Assembly (NCBI RefSeq): GCF_900116635.1
Contig: NZ_FPBJ01000004.1
Span: 1 to 64,000 of the forward strand
Direction: 5' to 3'
DNA length: 64,000 bases
Origin: Xenorhabdus koppenhoeferi
GTDB taxonomy: Bacteria > Pseudomonadota > Gammaproteobacteria > Enterobacterales > Enterobacteriaceae
Shown piece by piece: positions 37,226 to 47,688 of this stretch. The notes beneath the pieces are model-generated. The model was not told where the DNA came from. It saw only the letters and a list, made by a program, of their open reading frames with translations, and ran no database searches. The translations under genes were made by a program, and so were the position numbers. Within the stretch, counting starts at the first letter, position 1. Each line of letters opens with the position of its first letter.

Positions 37226-38805
37226 TTGCAGGCTGGTTATTACCGGGGGTCATTGCCTCCGGTTTATTGATTATCGTTGCCTTGTCTGCATTTGGGGCGC
37301 TGTGGTTCAATGCGCCTGAAAGTAATTGGCAGGAATTCTTGAATGACAGTTATCTCTGGCATGTCATTCGATTCACTTTCTGGCAAGCATTTTTATCCGC
37401 CGTATTATCGGTGACACCCGCCATTTTCCTTGCAAGATCACTTTACCGCCGCCATTTTCCCGGTAAGGCTCTCTTTCTGCGTTTATGCGCCATGACATTG
37501 ATCCTGCCAGTTTTGGTCGCTTTGTTTGGTATCCTTACCGTTTATGGTCAAACAGGCTGGTTAGCAAATATTTTCCAATGGTCAGGTATTGAATATCGTT
37601 TTACACCTTATGGATTACAAGGGATCTTGCTGGCTCATATTTTCTTCAATATGCCGATGGCAACACGTCTGCTGCTACAATCGCTGGAAAGTATCGCAAT
37701 CGAACAGCGGCAACTTTCAGCCCAGCTTGGTATGAGTGAATGGCAACATTTTCGTTTTATTGAATGGCCTTATCTGCGCCGCCAACTTTTACCAACAGGC
37801 GCACTGATTTTCATGCTGTGTTTTGCCAGCTTTGCTACCGTTCTCGCTTTAGGGGGAGGCCCTGCGGCAACAACTATTGAACTGGCGATTTACCAGGCTC
37901 TTAGCTATGACTACGATCTTGCACATGCGGCTTTGCTTGCACTGATTCAACTATTTTGCTGCGTTGGCTTGGTACTGATCAGTCAAAAACTCAAAGGAGC
38001 ACTGTCAGTGGGTTATGGTCATCAACAACAATGGCGCAATCCACAGGATTCATGGTTGCGGAAATTATTTGATGGCCTTCTGATTAGTCTGGCCTTGTTG
38101 CTTCTACTCCCCCCCTTGCTGGCAGTTATTGTGGATGGTTTAAACAGCGGTATTTTTGATGTTTTACGCCAGCCTGCCTTATGGCAAGCCTTTACAACTT
38201 CGGTCATTATCGCACTGGGAGCGGGGCTGCTGTGTGTAATACTAACCATGATGTTGCTATGGAGCAGCCGGGAATTACGCTTACGTCACTCTCCTCGTTG
38301 GGGACAAGCGATAGAAACCAGTGGATTGCTGATCCTTGCCATGCCGGGAATTGTCCTTGCAACAGGATTTTTTCTTCTGCTGAACACAACTTTTGGATTG
38401 CCTCAATCACCTTACGGATTGGTCATTTTGACCAATGCACTGTTGGCAATCCCTTATGCTTTGAAAGTATTGGAAAACCCGATGCGTGATCTGGCGGAAC
38501 GCTACAACCCTCTGTGCCGTTCACTCAATATTCAAGGTATTCAGCGCCTACGCTGGATTGAGCTCAAGGCACTGAAAATTCCATTAGCACAAGCGTTGGC
38601 TTTCGCCTGTGTACTCTCAATTGGCGATTTCGGTATTGTCGCGTTATTTGCCAGCGAAGATTTCCGTACTTTGCCTTATTACCTGTATCAACAAATTGGA
38701 GCCTACCGCAATCAGGATGGTGCCGTGACCGCATTCCTGCTGCTGCTTCTCTGTTTTATTTTGTTCACTGTCATTGAACGCTTACCGGGCCGACACCATG
38801 ATTAA
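37201..38805 (+). CDS. thiP: Thiamine ABC transporter permease ThiP
   Basis: The fused, two-lobed inner-membrane permease of 534 residues has about twelve hydrophobic segments. Each half carries an EAA-type cytoplasmic loop ([37 protein letters not shown]) for contact with ThiQ. I chose the ATG at 37201 ([16 protein letters not shown]), which aligns with the Escherichia start; an ATG four codons upstream is less likely. It overlaps thiB by 25 bases and thiQ by 8. Confidence 0.95.
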   Translation: MAKRCKPLIAGWLLPGVIASGLLIIVALSAFGALWFNAPESNWQEFLNDSYLWHVIRFTFWQAFLSAVLSVTPAIFLARSLYRRHFPGKALFLRLCAMTLILPVLVALFGILTVYGQTGWLANIFQWSGIEYRFTPYGLQGILLAHIFFNMPMATRLLLQSLESIAIEQRQLSAQLGMSEWQHFRFIEWPYLRRQLLPTGALIFMLCFASFATVLALGGGPAATTIELAIYQALSYDYDLAHAALLALIQLFCCVGLVLISQKLKGALSVGYGHQQQWRNPQDSWLRKLFDGLLISLALLLLLPPLLAVIVDGLNSGIFDVLRQPALWQAFTTSVIIALGAGLLCVILTMMLLWSSRELRLRHSPRWGQAIETSGLLILAMPGIVLATGFFLLLNTTFGLPQSPYGLVILTNALLAIPYALKVLENPMRDLAERYNPLCRSLNIQGIQRLRWIELKALKIPLAQALAFACVLSIGDFGIVALFASEDFRTLPYYLYQQIGAYRNQDGAVTAFLLLLLCFILFTVIERLPGRHHD

Positions 38806-39493
38806 ACTCGAAAATGTCACTTACACCTATAAACACCTTGTCATGCATTTTGATGCAGGCATTAAAGCTGGAGAGCGCATTGCGATCCTCGGCCCAAGTG
38901 GAGCGGGCAAAAGCACATTGTTAAGTTTAATTGCGGGCTTCCAATTCCCAGAGCAAGGCAATATCTGGATGGATAACAAAAATCACACAAATACACCACC
39001 TTCCAAACGGCCTGTTTCCATGCTGTTTCAGGAAAATAATCTGTTTTCTCATTTAACGATTGAGCAGAATATTGGTTTGGGATTGCATCCCGGATTGCGA
39101 CTGGATGCAGAACAAAAGAAAATGCTCCAGCAAATTGCTTCTCAGGTATCACTGGAAGAATATTTACCTCGCCTGCCCGCTCAACTGTCCGGCGGGCAAC
39201 GCCAACGCGCGGCCCTGGCGCGCTGCTTAGTCCGCCATCAACCGATTCTATTGCTGGATGAGCCATTTTCGGCCCTTGATCCTGCGTTGCGTAATGAAAT
39301 GCTGGAATTACTGGATCAAATATGCAGCGAACGTCAAATTACTTTACTTATGGTGTCCCATAATCTTGATGACGCGGCGAAAATCGCTCCGCGTTCTTTG
39401 CTGATTGTGGATGGTAAAATTCAGTATGATGGTGCAACGAAGAAATTGGTGAATGGCGAAGTGCCTGAAGCAGAGGTTTTAGGAATAATATAA
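38798..39493 (+). CDS. thiQ: Thiamine ABC transporter ATPase ThiQ
   Basis: ATP-binding subunit of the thiamine importer. Walker A is GPSGAGKST, the signature [15 protein letters not shown], Walker B LLLDEP and the switch histidine is in VSHNL. The chosen ATG at 38798 ([11 protein letters not shown]) gives 231 residues, matching the family; an upstream ATG at 38774 lies within thiP. It ends the operon, and an enlarged ERIC element follows six bases after the stop codon. Confidence 0.95.
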   Translation: MIKLENVTYTYKHLVMHFDAGIKAGERIAILGPSGAGKSTLLSLIAGFQFPEQGNIWMDNKNHTNTPPSKRPVSMLFQENNLFSHLTIEQNIGLGLHPGLRLDAEQKKMLQQIASQVSLEEYLPRLPAQLSGGQRQRAALARCLVRHQPILLLDEPFSALDPALRNEMLELLDQICSERQITLLMVSHNLDDAAKIAPRSLLIVDGKIQYDGATKKLVNGEVPEAEVLGII

Positions 39494-39498
39494 TTGAT

Positions 39499-39673
39499 TA
39501 TACCCAATGGATTTCAAGATGCAGCTTTGTTGGCTGCGCTCACTCACCCCAGTCATATAGTTAGCTATGCTCCTGGGAATGAATGAAAGGCTTCTGCTTT
39601 TCACCGATTGACTACCCGGCTGACCGATAATTTCCAGACTTTAATTCCTGCATCTTCAAGTTAATTGCGTATA
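39499..39673. repeat. Enlarged, hybrid ERIC element (about 175 bp)
   Basis: The core CTCACTCACCCCAGTCATATAG followed by AGCTATGCTCCTGGG is intact within recognisable ends, but about 48 bp of extra sequence lie between the core and the right end. The left end, TATACCCAATGGATTTCAAG, is the inverted copy of a normal right end. It fills the gap between convergent thiQ and ybaP. Confidence 0.8.
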
Positions 39674-39706
39674 TTTATCTATTTTTCTTACAGTTATTTA
39701 GCACAA

Positions 39707-39732
39707 GGCTCTGTTTTAGCAAAAACAGAGCC
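39707..39732. terminator. Bidirectional terminator between thiQ and ybaP
   Basis: GGCTCTGTTTT and AAAACAGAGCC form a perfect 11-bp stem with a 4-nt loop. The A/T arms supply a T run in both directions, so it can end both convergent transcripts. Confidence 0.75.
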
Positions 39733-39769
39733 AGCTCGAATTTGGCTTTGAAGACTTTAGCAATTTTTT

Positions 39770-40585
39770 TTAAATCGAGCTGTCCGGAACCAGTATCTGC
39801 CGTAAATTGTGATCGCCGTGAAGGTGTAAAGCTCCCACGGCAACCAAATATTTTCCAACTGGTAAGTCTTGCAACTGCTTACTCCATTGACGATTACGTT
39901 CAGCCATTAAGGTTTGATAAGTCTCTTCACAAAATGTCATCGGCAATACCTGATTTTGTTGCTCACAGTTATAATTCATCCACCAATTGATCATCGTCTG
40001 CAAAGCACGGGCATTGGTATGCCAATGATTAAGTGTATCTTCCAATAGAGAAAGCCCACCGTTTGGCAAATTGGTAAGTAAAGCAACCTGCGTATCGGTG
40101 CCTTCTAATTCAATGATGGGTTTATTCAGTGTTTTTGCACTATTCAACAATTGATAGTCAATGCCATATTGAGGACGTAACCCCAAATTTTGAGCTTGAG
40201 AAGTCTGTAATATTAATGCGACTTGCCATGACGGTAATGGATCGAGTAACGAAACAGGATACTGTATCTCCTGGCTGTAATGCTGTAAGTAGTCAAAATA
40301 TTCGGGAGATAAACGTTGTGATAAAGCAATCTGTTCTGGAAAACCTTCTTTGAAGGGGATGCTTGCTTGTGTAATATCCGCTTCGACAATAAGAGCATCA
40401 GCTTGCTCCAATCGCTCCAATAGTACTTCAGAAAGCGGGAACATGTTCTTTGTTCCCATATGAATACTACCAACAATATGTAATTTTTTATTTTGTCTCA
40501 GATTAATATCAAACGCAGGGTAGGGATAATGTTGTTGAGTATTAAACCCTAATATTTCGCTGAAATATGTCATCAATTTCCCCAT
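39770..40585 (-). CDS. ybaP: TraB/GumN-family protein YbaP
   Basis: The protein has the TraB/PrgY/GumN layout: AFDINLRQNKKLHIVGSIHM near the N-terminus, then ALIVEADIT, LGLRPQYGIDYQLLNSAK, PIIELEGTDTQ and the C-terminal AVGALHLHGDHNL. GSIHMG and VGALHL carry histidines proposed to bind metal. Family members may act as Tiki-like metalloproteases, but the substrate is unknown. I prefer the ATG at 40585 (271 residues), preceded by CGGAG at 8 bases; 40609 and 40573 are alternatives. Its place directly downstream of copA is as in Escherichia, so a role in copper or envelope stress is possible but unproven. Confidence 0.88.
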   Translation of the reverse strand: MGKLMTYFSEILGFNTQQHYPYPAFDINLRQNKKLHIVGSIHMGTKNMFPLSEVLLERLEQADALIVEADITQASIPFKEGFPEQIALSQRLSPEYFDYLQHYSQEIQYPVSLLDPLPSWQVALILQTSQAQNLGLRPQYGIDYQLLNSAKTLNKPIIELEGTDTQVALLTNLPNGGLSLLEDTLNHWHTNARALQTMINWWMNYNCEQQNQVLPMTFCEETYQTLMAERNRQWSKQLQDLPVGKYLVAVGALHLHGDHNLRQILVPDSSI

Positions 40586-40640
40586 ATCCCATACTCCGAA
40601 AGTTGACATTAATCTTTTCTAACATAATTTTTTGAATACG

Positions 40641-43283
40641 TTAGGATTTAGGCTTGAAACGCAATAACCGATTGGCGTTACTGACGACAGTAATGGAAGA
40701 TAATGCCATTGCAGCGCCTGCAACGACAGGATTCAGTAATGCTCCGGTGAAAGGATATAAGATACCTGCCGCAATCGGAATGCCTAACGTATTATAGACA
40801 AATGCACCAAATAGATTTTGTTTCATATTGCGCAATGTGCCTCTGGATAATTCAACTGCATCAGCAACCCCGTGCAAACTATGGCGCATAAGAGTAATTG
40901 ATGCAGTTTCAATGGCAATATCACTTCCACTTCCCATAGCGATGCCTACATCTGCTTGCGCCAATGCGGGAGCATCATTAATGCCATCGCCTATCATCGC
41001 CACTTTCAGCCCTTTTGATTGGAGTGATTGGATTGCAGTTGCTTTACCATCAGGTAAAACACCGGCAATTACCTGATCAATCCCTGCTTCCCTGGCGATG
41101 GCGTTAGCAGTTACTGGGTTATCACCTGTCAGCATGACTAAACGATAGCCTTGATGATGCAAACGTTGCAGGGCAGAAACAGTATCTTGGCGCAGAGGAT
41201 CGCGGATAGAAAACAGAGCTGCGATCTTTCCGTTTACCGCAAGCGTAACGGGTGTTATACCTTTTTCTGCTTGTGCTGCAACTAATGATTTTAATTCTGT
41301 GGTCTCAACCTGATTTTGCTCAAGCAGGTTTTGATTGCCCAACAGCAGAGAAGTATTGCCGATCTCACCTCGAATGCCGAGTCCTGCCAGTGTCCGGAAC
41401 TGTTGTACTTCTGGTAATTTTTGCCCTTCAACTTTCATCAAAATGGCTTTTGCCAGAGGGTGGTTCGAACCATTTTCCAGTGCGCCAGCCCACACTAAGA
41501 CTTGTTTTTCAGTGAAGCCATTAAAGGTTTTTATCTCAGTGACTTGCGGCGTGCCTTCGGTCAACGTACCTGTTTTGTCAAAAACAATGGTGTCCAGTTG
41601 GCTGGCTTGTTGCAGGGCATCAGCATCACGAACCAATATACCCAATTCTGCCGCCCGCCCAACGCCAGAAATGATAGACATGGGAGTTGCCAGCCCAAGT
41701 GCGCAAGGACAAGCGATAATCAGTACGGTGGTTATGATTACCAGTGCATACATGACTTGTGGGGCAGGGCCGATAAAGTACCAGATTGCACCAGAAATGA
41801 CGGCGATGGCAACGACAACAGGCACAAAGATTGATGATATTTTGTCTGCCAGCTGGCCGATTTCGGGTTTGCTGCTTTGTGCCTGACGTACCAATTTGAT
41901 AATGCGTGCCAGAGTTGTTTGGCTGCCGACGGCATTAGCTTTAAACAACACGGTTCCATCCTGAACGACAGTACCGGCATGAACAGCATCAGCGATTGAT
42001 TTTTGTTGGGGAATGGCTTCACCTGTCAGCATGGCTTCATCCAGCCAGACTGTACCCTGAATAATTTCACCATCAACCGGAACACGGTCTCCTGTTGTCA
42101 GGCGCAATGTCATATTGGGAATAACATCATTCAATGGCAGTATTTTTTCGCCTTCTTCAGTCATCACCCGTGCAGTCGGTGGTGTTAAATCCAATAGTCT
42201 CTCAAGGGCTTTAGAAGAGCGCTGACGGGCGCGTTGTTCCAGTGCGTGACCGAGGTTGATTAAACCAATGATCATCGCACTGGCTTCGTAATAAAGGTGG
42301 CGGGCTTGAGATGGGAAAATGTCTGGCCATAGATTGACGCTAATGGAATAGAGCCATGCCACACCCGTCCCCAGAGCTACAAGTGTGTCCATCGTTGCAC
42401 TGCCATTTTTCAGGCTTTGCCATGCATTGCGGTAAAAATGCCCGCCAGCAAATATCATTACGACCAGTGTAATCAGGCCAATAGTGAGCCAAATCGTGTG
42501 GTTTGCAGGTGTGAGTATCATATTATCGCCTATCATGCCCCAAACCATGACTGGCACACCAACCACTAAGGCAAAGGCAGACTGCCAGCGAAAACGGTGC
42601 ATATTGGCTTGTGCAACCTGTTGCTGGCGCTCACGGCGTTCTGTTTCATCCTGAATGATTTCCGCACCATAACCTGCCTTGATAACCGCCTCAACCAAAA
42701 TATTTGGTGATGCTCTACCTGTAACCAAAGCGCTTCTTTCTGCAAGGTTTACTCTGGCATATTCCACACCATCAACGGATTGCAGCACTTTTTGTACTTT
42801 ACCGACACAACTGGCACAAGTCATTCCATCCAATAAGAGCTGAACACTATCATCACTAATAGCACCATTTTGGTTATTCACAACCTGAGTTGATTCGATT
42901 AAATGAGTTTTTGTCTGAGTTGTTATTACCGGAGATGCTTTTATTGAATAAGTATTTACTGAAGAGGAAAAGGTTGCCGCCGCTAAAGACTCCGGTGTTT
43001 GTGGGGCAGGTATTGTCAGCGGCTCAGTTTTTGGGAAATCATCTCCGGCAGCTAACTCGGCGTGGTATCCAATATCAGACCTTGTGGCAACAGTGGCTTG
43101 ATAATCAGCGGCAACAATAGCAGCAATTAATACATCGGGTGAAACATCACCGATAACTTTGGCATAATTCAGACCTACATTTGTGTGTTCAACACCGGAT
43201 ATATTTTCAAGCGCTTTTTTAACTCTGCCAACACAGTGCATACAAGTTAAGTCTTGAAGTGCGAGAATGGTGGTTGTGGACAT
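40641..43283 (-). CDS. copA: Copper-exporting P-type ATPase CopA
   Basis: CopA pumps Cu(I) from the cytoplasm to the periplasm. The 880-residue protein has two N-terminal heavy-metal domains with C-x2-C sites (TCMHC at residues 13-17 and TCASC near residue 155), joined by a long low-complexity linker. The membrane metal site is [10 protein letters not shown], the phosphorylated aspartate is in DKTGTLTEG, the hinge is [10 protein letters not shown], and the HP dipeptide is in [10 protein letters not shown]. It is about 46 residues longer than Escherichia CopA, mainly in the linker. Its promoter contains a CueR operator. Confidence 0.95.
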   Translation of the reverse strand: MSTTTILALQDLTCMHCVGRVKKALENISGVEHTNVGLNYAKVIGDVSPDVLIAAIVAADYQATVATRSDIGYHAELAAGDDFPKTEPLTIPAPQTPESLAAATFSSSVNTYSIKASPVITTQTKTHLIESTQVVNNQNGAISDDSVQLLLDGMTCASCVGKVQKVLQSVDGVEYARVNLAERSALVTGRASPNILVEAVIKAGYGAEIIQDETERRERQQQVAQANMHRFRWQSAFALVVGVPVMVWGMIGDNMILTPANHTIWLTIGLITLVVMIFAGGHFYRNAWQSLKNGSATMDTLVALGTGVAWLYSISVNLWPDIFPSQARHLYYEASAMIIGLINLGHALEQRARQRSSKALERLLDLTPPTARVMTEEGEKILPLNDVIPNMTLRLTTGDRVPVDGEIIQGTVWLDEAMLTGEAIPQQKSIADAVHAGTVVQDGTVLFKANAVGSQTTLARIIKLVRQAQSSKPEIGQLADKISSIFVPVVVAIAVISGAIWYFIGPAPQVMYALVIITTVLIIACPCALGLATPMSIISGVGRAAELGILVRDADALQQASQLDTIVFDKTGTLTEGTPQVTEIKTFNGFTEKQVLVWAGALENGSNHPLAKAILMKVEGQKLPEVQQFRTLAGLGIRGEIGNTSLLLGNQNLLEQNQVETTELKSLVAAQAEKGITPVTLAVNGKIAALFSIRDPLRQDTVSALQRLHHQGYRLVMLTGDNPVTANAIAREAGIDQVIAGVLPDGKATAIQSLQSKGLKVAMIGDGINDAPALAQADVGIAMGSGSDIAIETASITLMRHSLHGVADAVELSRGTLRNMKQNLFGAFVYNTLGIPIAAGILYPFTGALLNPVVAGAAMALSSITVVSNANRLLRFKPKS

Positions 43284-43329
43284 AGCAATATCTCCTGATA
43301 CAGAGTGGTATACTTATCGTTAAGGCTAA

Positions 43330-43350
43330 ACCTTCCTGCAAGGGGAAGGT
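43330..43350 (-). promoter_or_regulatory. CueR operator in the copA promoter
   Basis: ACCTTCC and GGAAGGT form a perfect 7-bp dyad with 7 bases between. Read toward copA it is TTGACCTTCCCCTTGC with AGGAAGGTTTA, which is the CueR-type arrangement with the -35 element (TTGACC) at one edge and an elongated spacer that the activator twists. It lies 12 bases before the cueR start codon, so CueR probably also represses or steers its own gene. Confidence 0.85.
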
Positions 43351-43362
43351 CAAGGGGGAAAG

Positions 43363-43767
43363 GTGAACATCAGTGAAATTGCGCAGAAAACAGGTTTAAC
43401 CAGCAAAGCGATCCGATTTTATGAGGAGAAAGATCTGATCACTGCTCCGATTCGGGGAGATAACAGCTATCGTTATTACCAACAAAAGCATGTTGATGAA
43501 CTGATACTTCTGCGTCAGGCGAAAGAGGTGGGGTTCACTCTGGAAGAGTGCCGTGAGTTGTTGCGCTTATTTCGTAACCCTGGCCGCCACAGTGCGGATG
43601 TAAAAACGGCGACCCTGCAAAAAGTTGCAGAAATAGAAAAAACAATCACGGAATTACAAAAAATAAAGGAAACATTGCTGGCACTGGCAGCTGAATGTCC
43701 GGGAGATAATGGGGCTGATTGCCCCATCATTGAACGCCTGTCGGGTTGTTGTACACATCATAGCTAG
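43363..43767 (+). CDS. cueR: Copper-responsive MerR-family regulator CueR
   Basis: CueR senses Cu(I) at zeptomolar free levels and activates copA. The 134-residue protein has the MerR helix-turn-helix ([20 protein letters not shown]), a dimer helix and the metal loop with the two ligand cysteines ([15 protein letters not shown]), plus a final GCCTHH. The start is GTG at 43363, preceded by AAGGGGGAAAG. It is divergent from copA. Its stop codon overlaps that of convergent ybbJ by four bases. Confidence 0.95.
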   Translation: MNISEIAQKTGLTSKAIRFYEEKDLITAPIRGDNSYRYYQQKHVDELILLRQAKEVGFTLEECRELLRLFRNPGRHSADVKTATLQKVAEIEKTITELQKIKETLLALAAECPGDNGADCPIIERLSGCCTHHS

Positions 43768-44219
43768 CGGTTTATGGGCCTTACCTTTAATGTAATTCCG
43801 TCAACGGCGATGACCTCAACTTCGGTATTGGCAGGAAGTTCTTGGTTACAATGAATGCGCCAACTGCCATCCGCCAGTTTGACTCGGCCATAACCGTTTT
43901 CAGTATCCGTGATTAAACGGGTGCGAAGCCCGATTAATTGGTGATTTTTCTGATTGAGGGTCTTATCGCTGATTTGGCGTGGGCGATGGCGCAACCAGCT
44001 ACGCCATGCAATAACAGAAACCAGTGTTAAAACAGCCAACAGAACACCTTGCAGTTCCCAGCCCATATTAGGGAAAATCCATGTGATCAGGGCAACAACA
44101 ACGGCTGCTGTTCCTGTCCACAAAAGGTAACCTCCCGTTCCCAGCAATTCAGCAATCAAAAGCAGGCCACCAAAACAGAGCCAGAACAAAGCTGGCTGAG
44201 CGGCGATCTGTTCAATCAT
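43764..44219 (-). CDS. ybbJ: NfeD-like membrane protein YbbJ
   Basis: The 151-residue protein has three or four N-terminal membrane segments ([46 protein letters not shown]) and a C-terminal OB-fold domain ([20 protein letters not shown]). NfeD proteins pair with stomatin/SPFH proteins in membrane microdomains. It starts two bases after the stop codon of qmcA, its expected partner. Its end overlaps convergent cueR. Confidence 0.9.
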   Translation of the reverse strand: MIEQIAAQPALFWLCFGGLLLIAELLGTGGYLLWTGTAAVVVALITWIFPNMGWELQGVLLAVLTLVSVIAWRSWLRHRPRQISDKTLNQKNHQLIGLRTRLITDTENGYGRVKLADGSWRIHCNQELPANTEVEVIAVDGITLKVRPINR

Positions 44220-44221
44220 GG

Positions 44222-45151
44222 CTAATTATCCTGTTTGCTCTTCTTGCTTTCACCAATTAACTCAGCAATACCACCTATTGCCCCCATTAAATTACTGGCT
44301 TCCAGTGGCATCATAATAACTTTGCTGTTATTTGCTGCGCCAATGTTGGTAAGGGCATCAGTATATTTTTGGGCGACGAAGTAGTTAATTGCCTGCATAT
44401 CGCCATCAGCGATGGCATCTGAAACCATTTTAGTTGCACGGGCTTCTGCTTCCGCGGCACGCTCACGCGCTTCTGCCTGAAGGAAAGCTGACTGACGTTC
44501 ACCTTCTGCTTTCAGGATTTGTGACTGCTTTTCTCCCTCCGCTTTCAGAATGGCAGCCTGACGAATGCCTTCTGCTTCAAGAATATCAGCACGCTTAGTA
44601 CGTTCTGCTTTCATCTGGGCATTCATCGCAGAGATCAACTCCTTGGGTGGACGCACATCACGGATCTCAATACGCGTGATCTTGACACCCCACGGGTTAG
44701 TGGCTTCATCAACGATTGTCAGCAGGCGGCTATTGATAGAATCACGCTGAGAAAGCATTTCATCCAGTTCCATTGAACCGAGAACAGTACGGAAGTTGGT
44801 CATGGTCAGGTTAATGATGGACAATTCCAGATTACTGACTTCATAGGCTGCACGTACCGGATCGACAACCTGAATAAAGCAGACGGCATCAATGGTCACG
44901 TTGGCGTTATCGCGGGAAATGACTTCCTGCGATGGAATATCCAGAACCTGCTCCATCATGTTGATTTTACGGCCAACTCTATCAATAAATGGCACAATGA
45001 TGTGCAGGCCAGGCGTCAATGTGCGGGTATAGCGCCCAAAGCGTTCAACAGTCCACTGATAACCTTGTGAAACGGTTTTTACACAGGTAAAGACGATAAC
45101 GACAGCAATAATGATAAAGATTGGTACAGCACTAAAAGAGAGTAAATCCAT
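44222..45151 (-). CDS. qmcA: SPFH/stomatin-family membrane protein QmcA
   Basis: QmcA is a prohibitin-like protein that forms large inner-membrane assemblies and influences membrane protein turnover with FtsH. It has one N-terminal membrane segment ([16 protein letters not shown]) and an SPFH domain ([19 protein letters not shown] to [18 protein letters not shown]). A long helix with repeated [11 protein letters not shown] units follows. I chose the ATG at 45151 (309 residues), which has AAGGGA at good spacing; an ATG six codons upstream is possible. It is coupled to ybbJ. Confidence 0.93.
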   Translation of the reverse strand: MDLLSFSAVPIFIIIAVVIVFTCVKTVSQGYQWTVERFGRYTRTLTPGLHIIVPFIDRVGRKINMMEQVLDIPSQEVISRDNANVTIDAVCFIQVVDPVRAAYEVSNLELSIINLTMTNFRTVLGSMELDEMLSQRDSINSRLLTIVDEATNPWGVKITRIEIRDVRPPKELISAMNAQMKAERTKRADILEAEGIRQAAILKAEGEKQSQILKAEGERQSAFLQAEARERAAEAEARATKMVSDAIADGDMQAINYFVAQKYTDALTNIGAANNSKVIMMPLEASNLMGAIGGIAELIGESKKSKQDN

Positions 45152-45204
45152 AACAATTCCCTTATTCACTAATTATTAATTATGGAATAGATAAGTTTTT
45201 TTAC

Positions 45205-46089
45205 TTAATAGAGTAAAGAGTATACATGACGACGGTATTTAGATGCTAGTGCATCGCTGCTTCCCAGAGCCGATAGAATATCCATCATCGTCTTTTTCAC
45301 CGCGCCATCAGCAGCAGCAAGATCTTTTTTCAGAAAACCAAGCAGTAACTCTAGCGCCTCTTCATTACGACCAACTTCGTGTAACTTTGCAGCAAGTTGA
45401 ATAGCCAACTCTGCATTTTCTGGTTGAGCTGCCAGCTCTTGCTGAAGTTGTCGAATTTCAGGTGAATCAGCCGCTTCTTTCTGAGATTTAATGTGCTCAA
45501 GTAACTCATGATAATGCTCATCCTGCTCTTCTAATGGGACGATATCCAATATTTTTTGAGCTTCTTCAAGATGATTAAGTGAAATGTTAACTTGAGCTAA
45601 CAGTAATGTAATGTCTGTATCTTTTGGATTTTGCTGATGAATCTCTTTCAGCAAAGGCAGTGCTTCCTGATTGTTGCCTTCTGTAAGCAGAGCATTCACT
45701 TTTTCTAACGGTGATTTTTCTTCCTGAATAATGAGTTGGGAAAAAATGTTTCTGATGGCTTCATCAGTTTGGATACCTTCAAAGCCTTGGACAGGACGCG
45801 CCTCTTTTACAAATAATACAGTAGGCAAACTACGTACACCAAATTGTGCCGCGAGATGAGGAAGTTGGTCACAATTAACTTTAGCCAGAATAAATTGTCC
45901 GGCATATTCATGGGCTATTTTATCAAGCGTTGATTCTAATTCATGGCAATGCAGATCCTGTGGAGACCAGAAGTAGAATACGACAAGCTGAGTAAGTGAG
46001 TGCTGAACTACTTGAGCAATATTCAACTCATCAATCTTGGTGATATAGGCGGTATTATTGTTGGTATTCACTGTAGGTTCCATGAGCAT
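45205..46089 (-). CDS. cnoX: Chaperedoxin CnoX (YbbN)
   Basis: CnoX has an N-terminal thioredoxin-like domain (about residues 12-120) and C-terminal TPR-like repeats. The active-site region reads [15 protein letters not shown]: the first catalytic cysteine is replaced, leaving a single cysteine as in Escherichia YbbN, so it is a chaperone-type rather than a reducing thioredoxin. The end [16 protein letters not shown] and [20 protein letters not shown] is highly conserved. CnoX protects proteins from hypochlorous acid damage and works with GroEL. A start two codons later (46083) has better ribosome binding site spacing. Confidence 0.92.
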   Translation of the reverse strand: MLMEPTVNTNNNTAYITKIDELNIAQVVQHSLTQLVVFYFWSPQDLHCHELESTLDKIAHEYAGQFILAKVNCDQLPHLAAQFGVRSLPTVLFVKEARPVQGFEGIQTDEAIRNIFSQLIIQEEKSPLEKVNALLTEGNNQEALPLLKEIHQQNPKDTDITLLLAQVNISLNHLEEAQKILDIVPLEEQDEHYHELLEHIKSQKEAADSPEIRQLQQELAAQPENAELAIQLAAKLHEVGRNEEALELLLGFLKKDLAAADGAVKKTMMDILSALGSSDALASKYRRHVYSLLY

Positions 46090-46242
46090 TTCTCTCTGAT
46101 TAGTTAATAAGGGATCATATTGAATAAATAAGACTCGTTAGTACCTTTTTCAATGTTCATTGACTTAGCCTGCGAACAATTTTGTCGAGCCATTTTTCCG
46201 GGAGTATACGACGTACTATTTTTACTGTGTGAGTCAATAATG

Positions 46243-46369
46243 TATACACTTCGTCTTTCAAACTGCCTCTTTGTTGGCTGCGCTCGCTCACCCCGGTCAC
46301 ATAGTTAGCTATGCTCTTGGGGGTTCATTCCCTTGCCGTCGCGCTGCATCTTGAAATCCATTGGGTATA
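46243..46369. repeat. Full-length ERIC element (127 bp)
   Basis: The element is bounded by TATACACTTCG and CCATTGGGTATA and is again exactly 127 bp. The core CTCACCCCGGTCACATAG followed by AGCTATGCTCTTGGG is intact, with a few changes from the copy beside csdE. It lies between tesA and cnoX, upstream of cnoX. Confidence 0.9.
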
Positions 46370-46398
46370 AATGATTTACTATTAAGCAATATCTTTAC

Positions 46399-47031
46399 TT
46401 AAAAATGGTTGATATATGCCGACAGTTGATTGGACATCCAATCAGCAATAAAGGGCTGTGCTGATTGATTCGGGTGCAACCCGTCATCCTGCATCCATTC
46501 TGGTTTTATAGCAACATGCTCCATGAAAAATGGCAGTAGCGGAATTTGGTTGAGTTCAGACAGTGCAGGATAAATTTTTGCAAAGGCTTCGGTATAACGC
46601 TTGCCATAATTGGGTGAAACCCGAATTTGCATTAATAAAGGTTGAGCATTGGCCTGTTTAACCAAGGTAATGCTCTGTTGCAAATGTTGTTCTATGTTTT
46701 GAATGGGAAAACCACGTAGTCCATCATTTGCGCCAAGCTCTATCAGAACCCATTTTGGATTGTGTTGTTTCAATAACTCAGGCAAACGCTCAAGGCCTTG
46801 CAATGCAGTATTACCGCTGATACTGGCATTTACGATAACTGTTTTTTTGCCAGTTTGTTGCCATTGCTTTGCCATCAGCGAAGGCCATGATTGCTCAACG
46901 GGCAGACGATATCCTGCACTGAGGCTATCACCCAATATAAGCAGAGTATCCGCTGCTGTCGCTCTGGCACTGTATGGTATTAACAACAAAAGGAAAAATA
47001 CATGGCCGTAGAAAGTATTCTTGAAGTTCAT
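46399..47031 (-). CDS. tesA: Multifunctional acyl-CoA thioesterase I TesA
   Basis: TesA is a periplasmic SGNH hydrolase (thioesterase I, protease I, lysophospholipase L1). The mature part begins ADTLLILGDSLSAGYRLP, with the nucleophile in GDSLS, the oxyanion glycine and asparagine in ISGNTALQGL and LGANDG, and the Asp-His pair in DDGLHPN. I chose the ATG at 47031 (210 residues), which gives a normal Sec signal; the longer frame from 47082 would overlap ybbA by far more. Even so, the tesA and ybbA start codons face each other with about 30 bp of shared coding DNA. Confidence 0.93.
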   Translation of the reverse strand: MNFKNTFYGHVFFLLLLIPYSARATAADTLLILGDSLSAGYRLPVEQSWPSLMAKQWQQTGKKTVIVNASISGNTALQGLERLPELLKQHNPKWVLIELGANDGLRGFPIQNIEQHLQQSITLVKQANAQPLLMQIRVSPNYGKRYTEAFAKIYPALSELNQIPLLPFFMEHVAIKPEWMQDDGLHPNQSAQPFIADWMSNQLSAYINHF

Positions 47032-47688
47032 AATCTCACTAAACATGTTGGTCAAGAGGAACAGGTAATTAATATATTGCAAGGTGTTGGGTTGGTTGTC
47101 GAGTCAGCACAGACAATTGCATTGGTTGGTGAGTCGGGATCAGGGAAGTCAACGCTTCTTAGCATTATTGCAGGTTTGGACGATGGCAGCAGTGGAGACG
47201 TTCATTTGTTGGGGCAAAATCTCAGCCACATGAATGAGGAACAAAGGGCGCAGTTACGGGCAGAAAATGTGGGATTTGTTTTCCAGTCGTTTATGTTGAT
47301 TCCAACCTTGAACGCATTGGAAAATGTCCAGCTTCCGGCGTTATTGCGTGGCGAATCGGAAAACCAAAGTCGCCAGCAGGCCATTGAATTACTTGAACAG
47401 CTAGGGTTGGGAAAACGTTTGAAACATATGCCAGCTCAACTTTCTGGCGGGGAACAACAGCGAGTTGCTCTGGCCCGGGCGTTTTGTACCCGCCCAAAAA
47501 TCTTGTTTGCTGATGAACCTACAGGCAATCTTGATCGCCAAACAGGTGATCGCATTGCTGATTTGCTGTTTTCCCTCAATCACGATTACGCCACCACCTT
47601 AATTTTAGTCACTCATGACAGCCAGTTGGCTTCCCGATGCCAACGCCGTTTACGGCTGGTCGATGGAAAATTGCGGGAGGAAGCATGA
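47002..47688 (+). CDS. ybbA: ABC transporter ATPase YbbA
   Basis: The 228-residue ATPase of the MacB/LolD subfamily has Walker [10 protein letters not shown], signature [15 protein letters not shown], Walker [12 protein letters not shown] and a switch histidine in VTHDSQ. With YbbP it forms a type VII-like, mechanotransmitting complex rather than a classical importer; its substrate is not established. AAAGGAAAAATAC supplies the ribosome binding site. The first 30 bases are antisense to the tesA signal sequence. Confidence 0.93.
   Translation: MAVESILEVHNLTKHVGQEEQVINILQGVGLVVESAQTIALVGESGSGKSTLLSIIAGLDDGSSGDVHLLGQNLSHMNEEQRAQLRAENVGFVFQSFMLIPTLNALENVQLPALLRGESENQSRQQAIELLEQLGLGKRLKHMPAQLSGGEQQRVALARAFCTRPKILFADEPTGNLDRQTGDRIADLLFSLNHDYATTLILVTHDSQLASRCQRRLRLVDGKLREEA

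Noticed and set aside
41335..41886. Long plus-strand frame of 183 codons
   Set aside because: It is fully antisense to the conserved CopA catalytic domains; the openness follows from codon bias of copA.
45205..46089. CnoX considered a damaged thioredoxin because the first active-site cysteine is missing
   Set aside because: The same replacement is the normal state in Escherichia YbbN/CnoX, so it is a family feature rather than decay.
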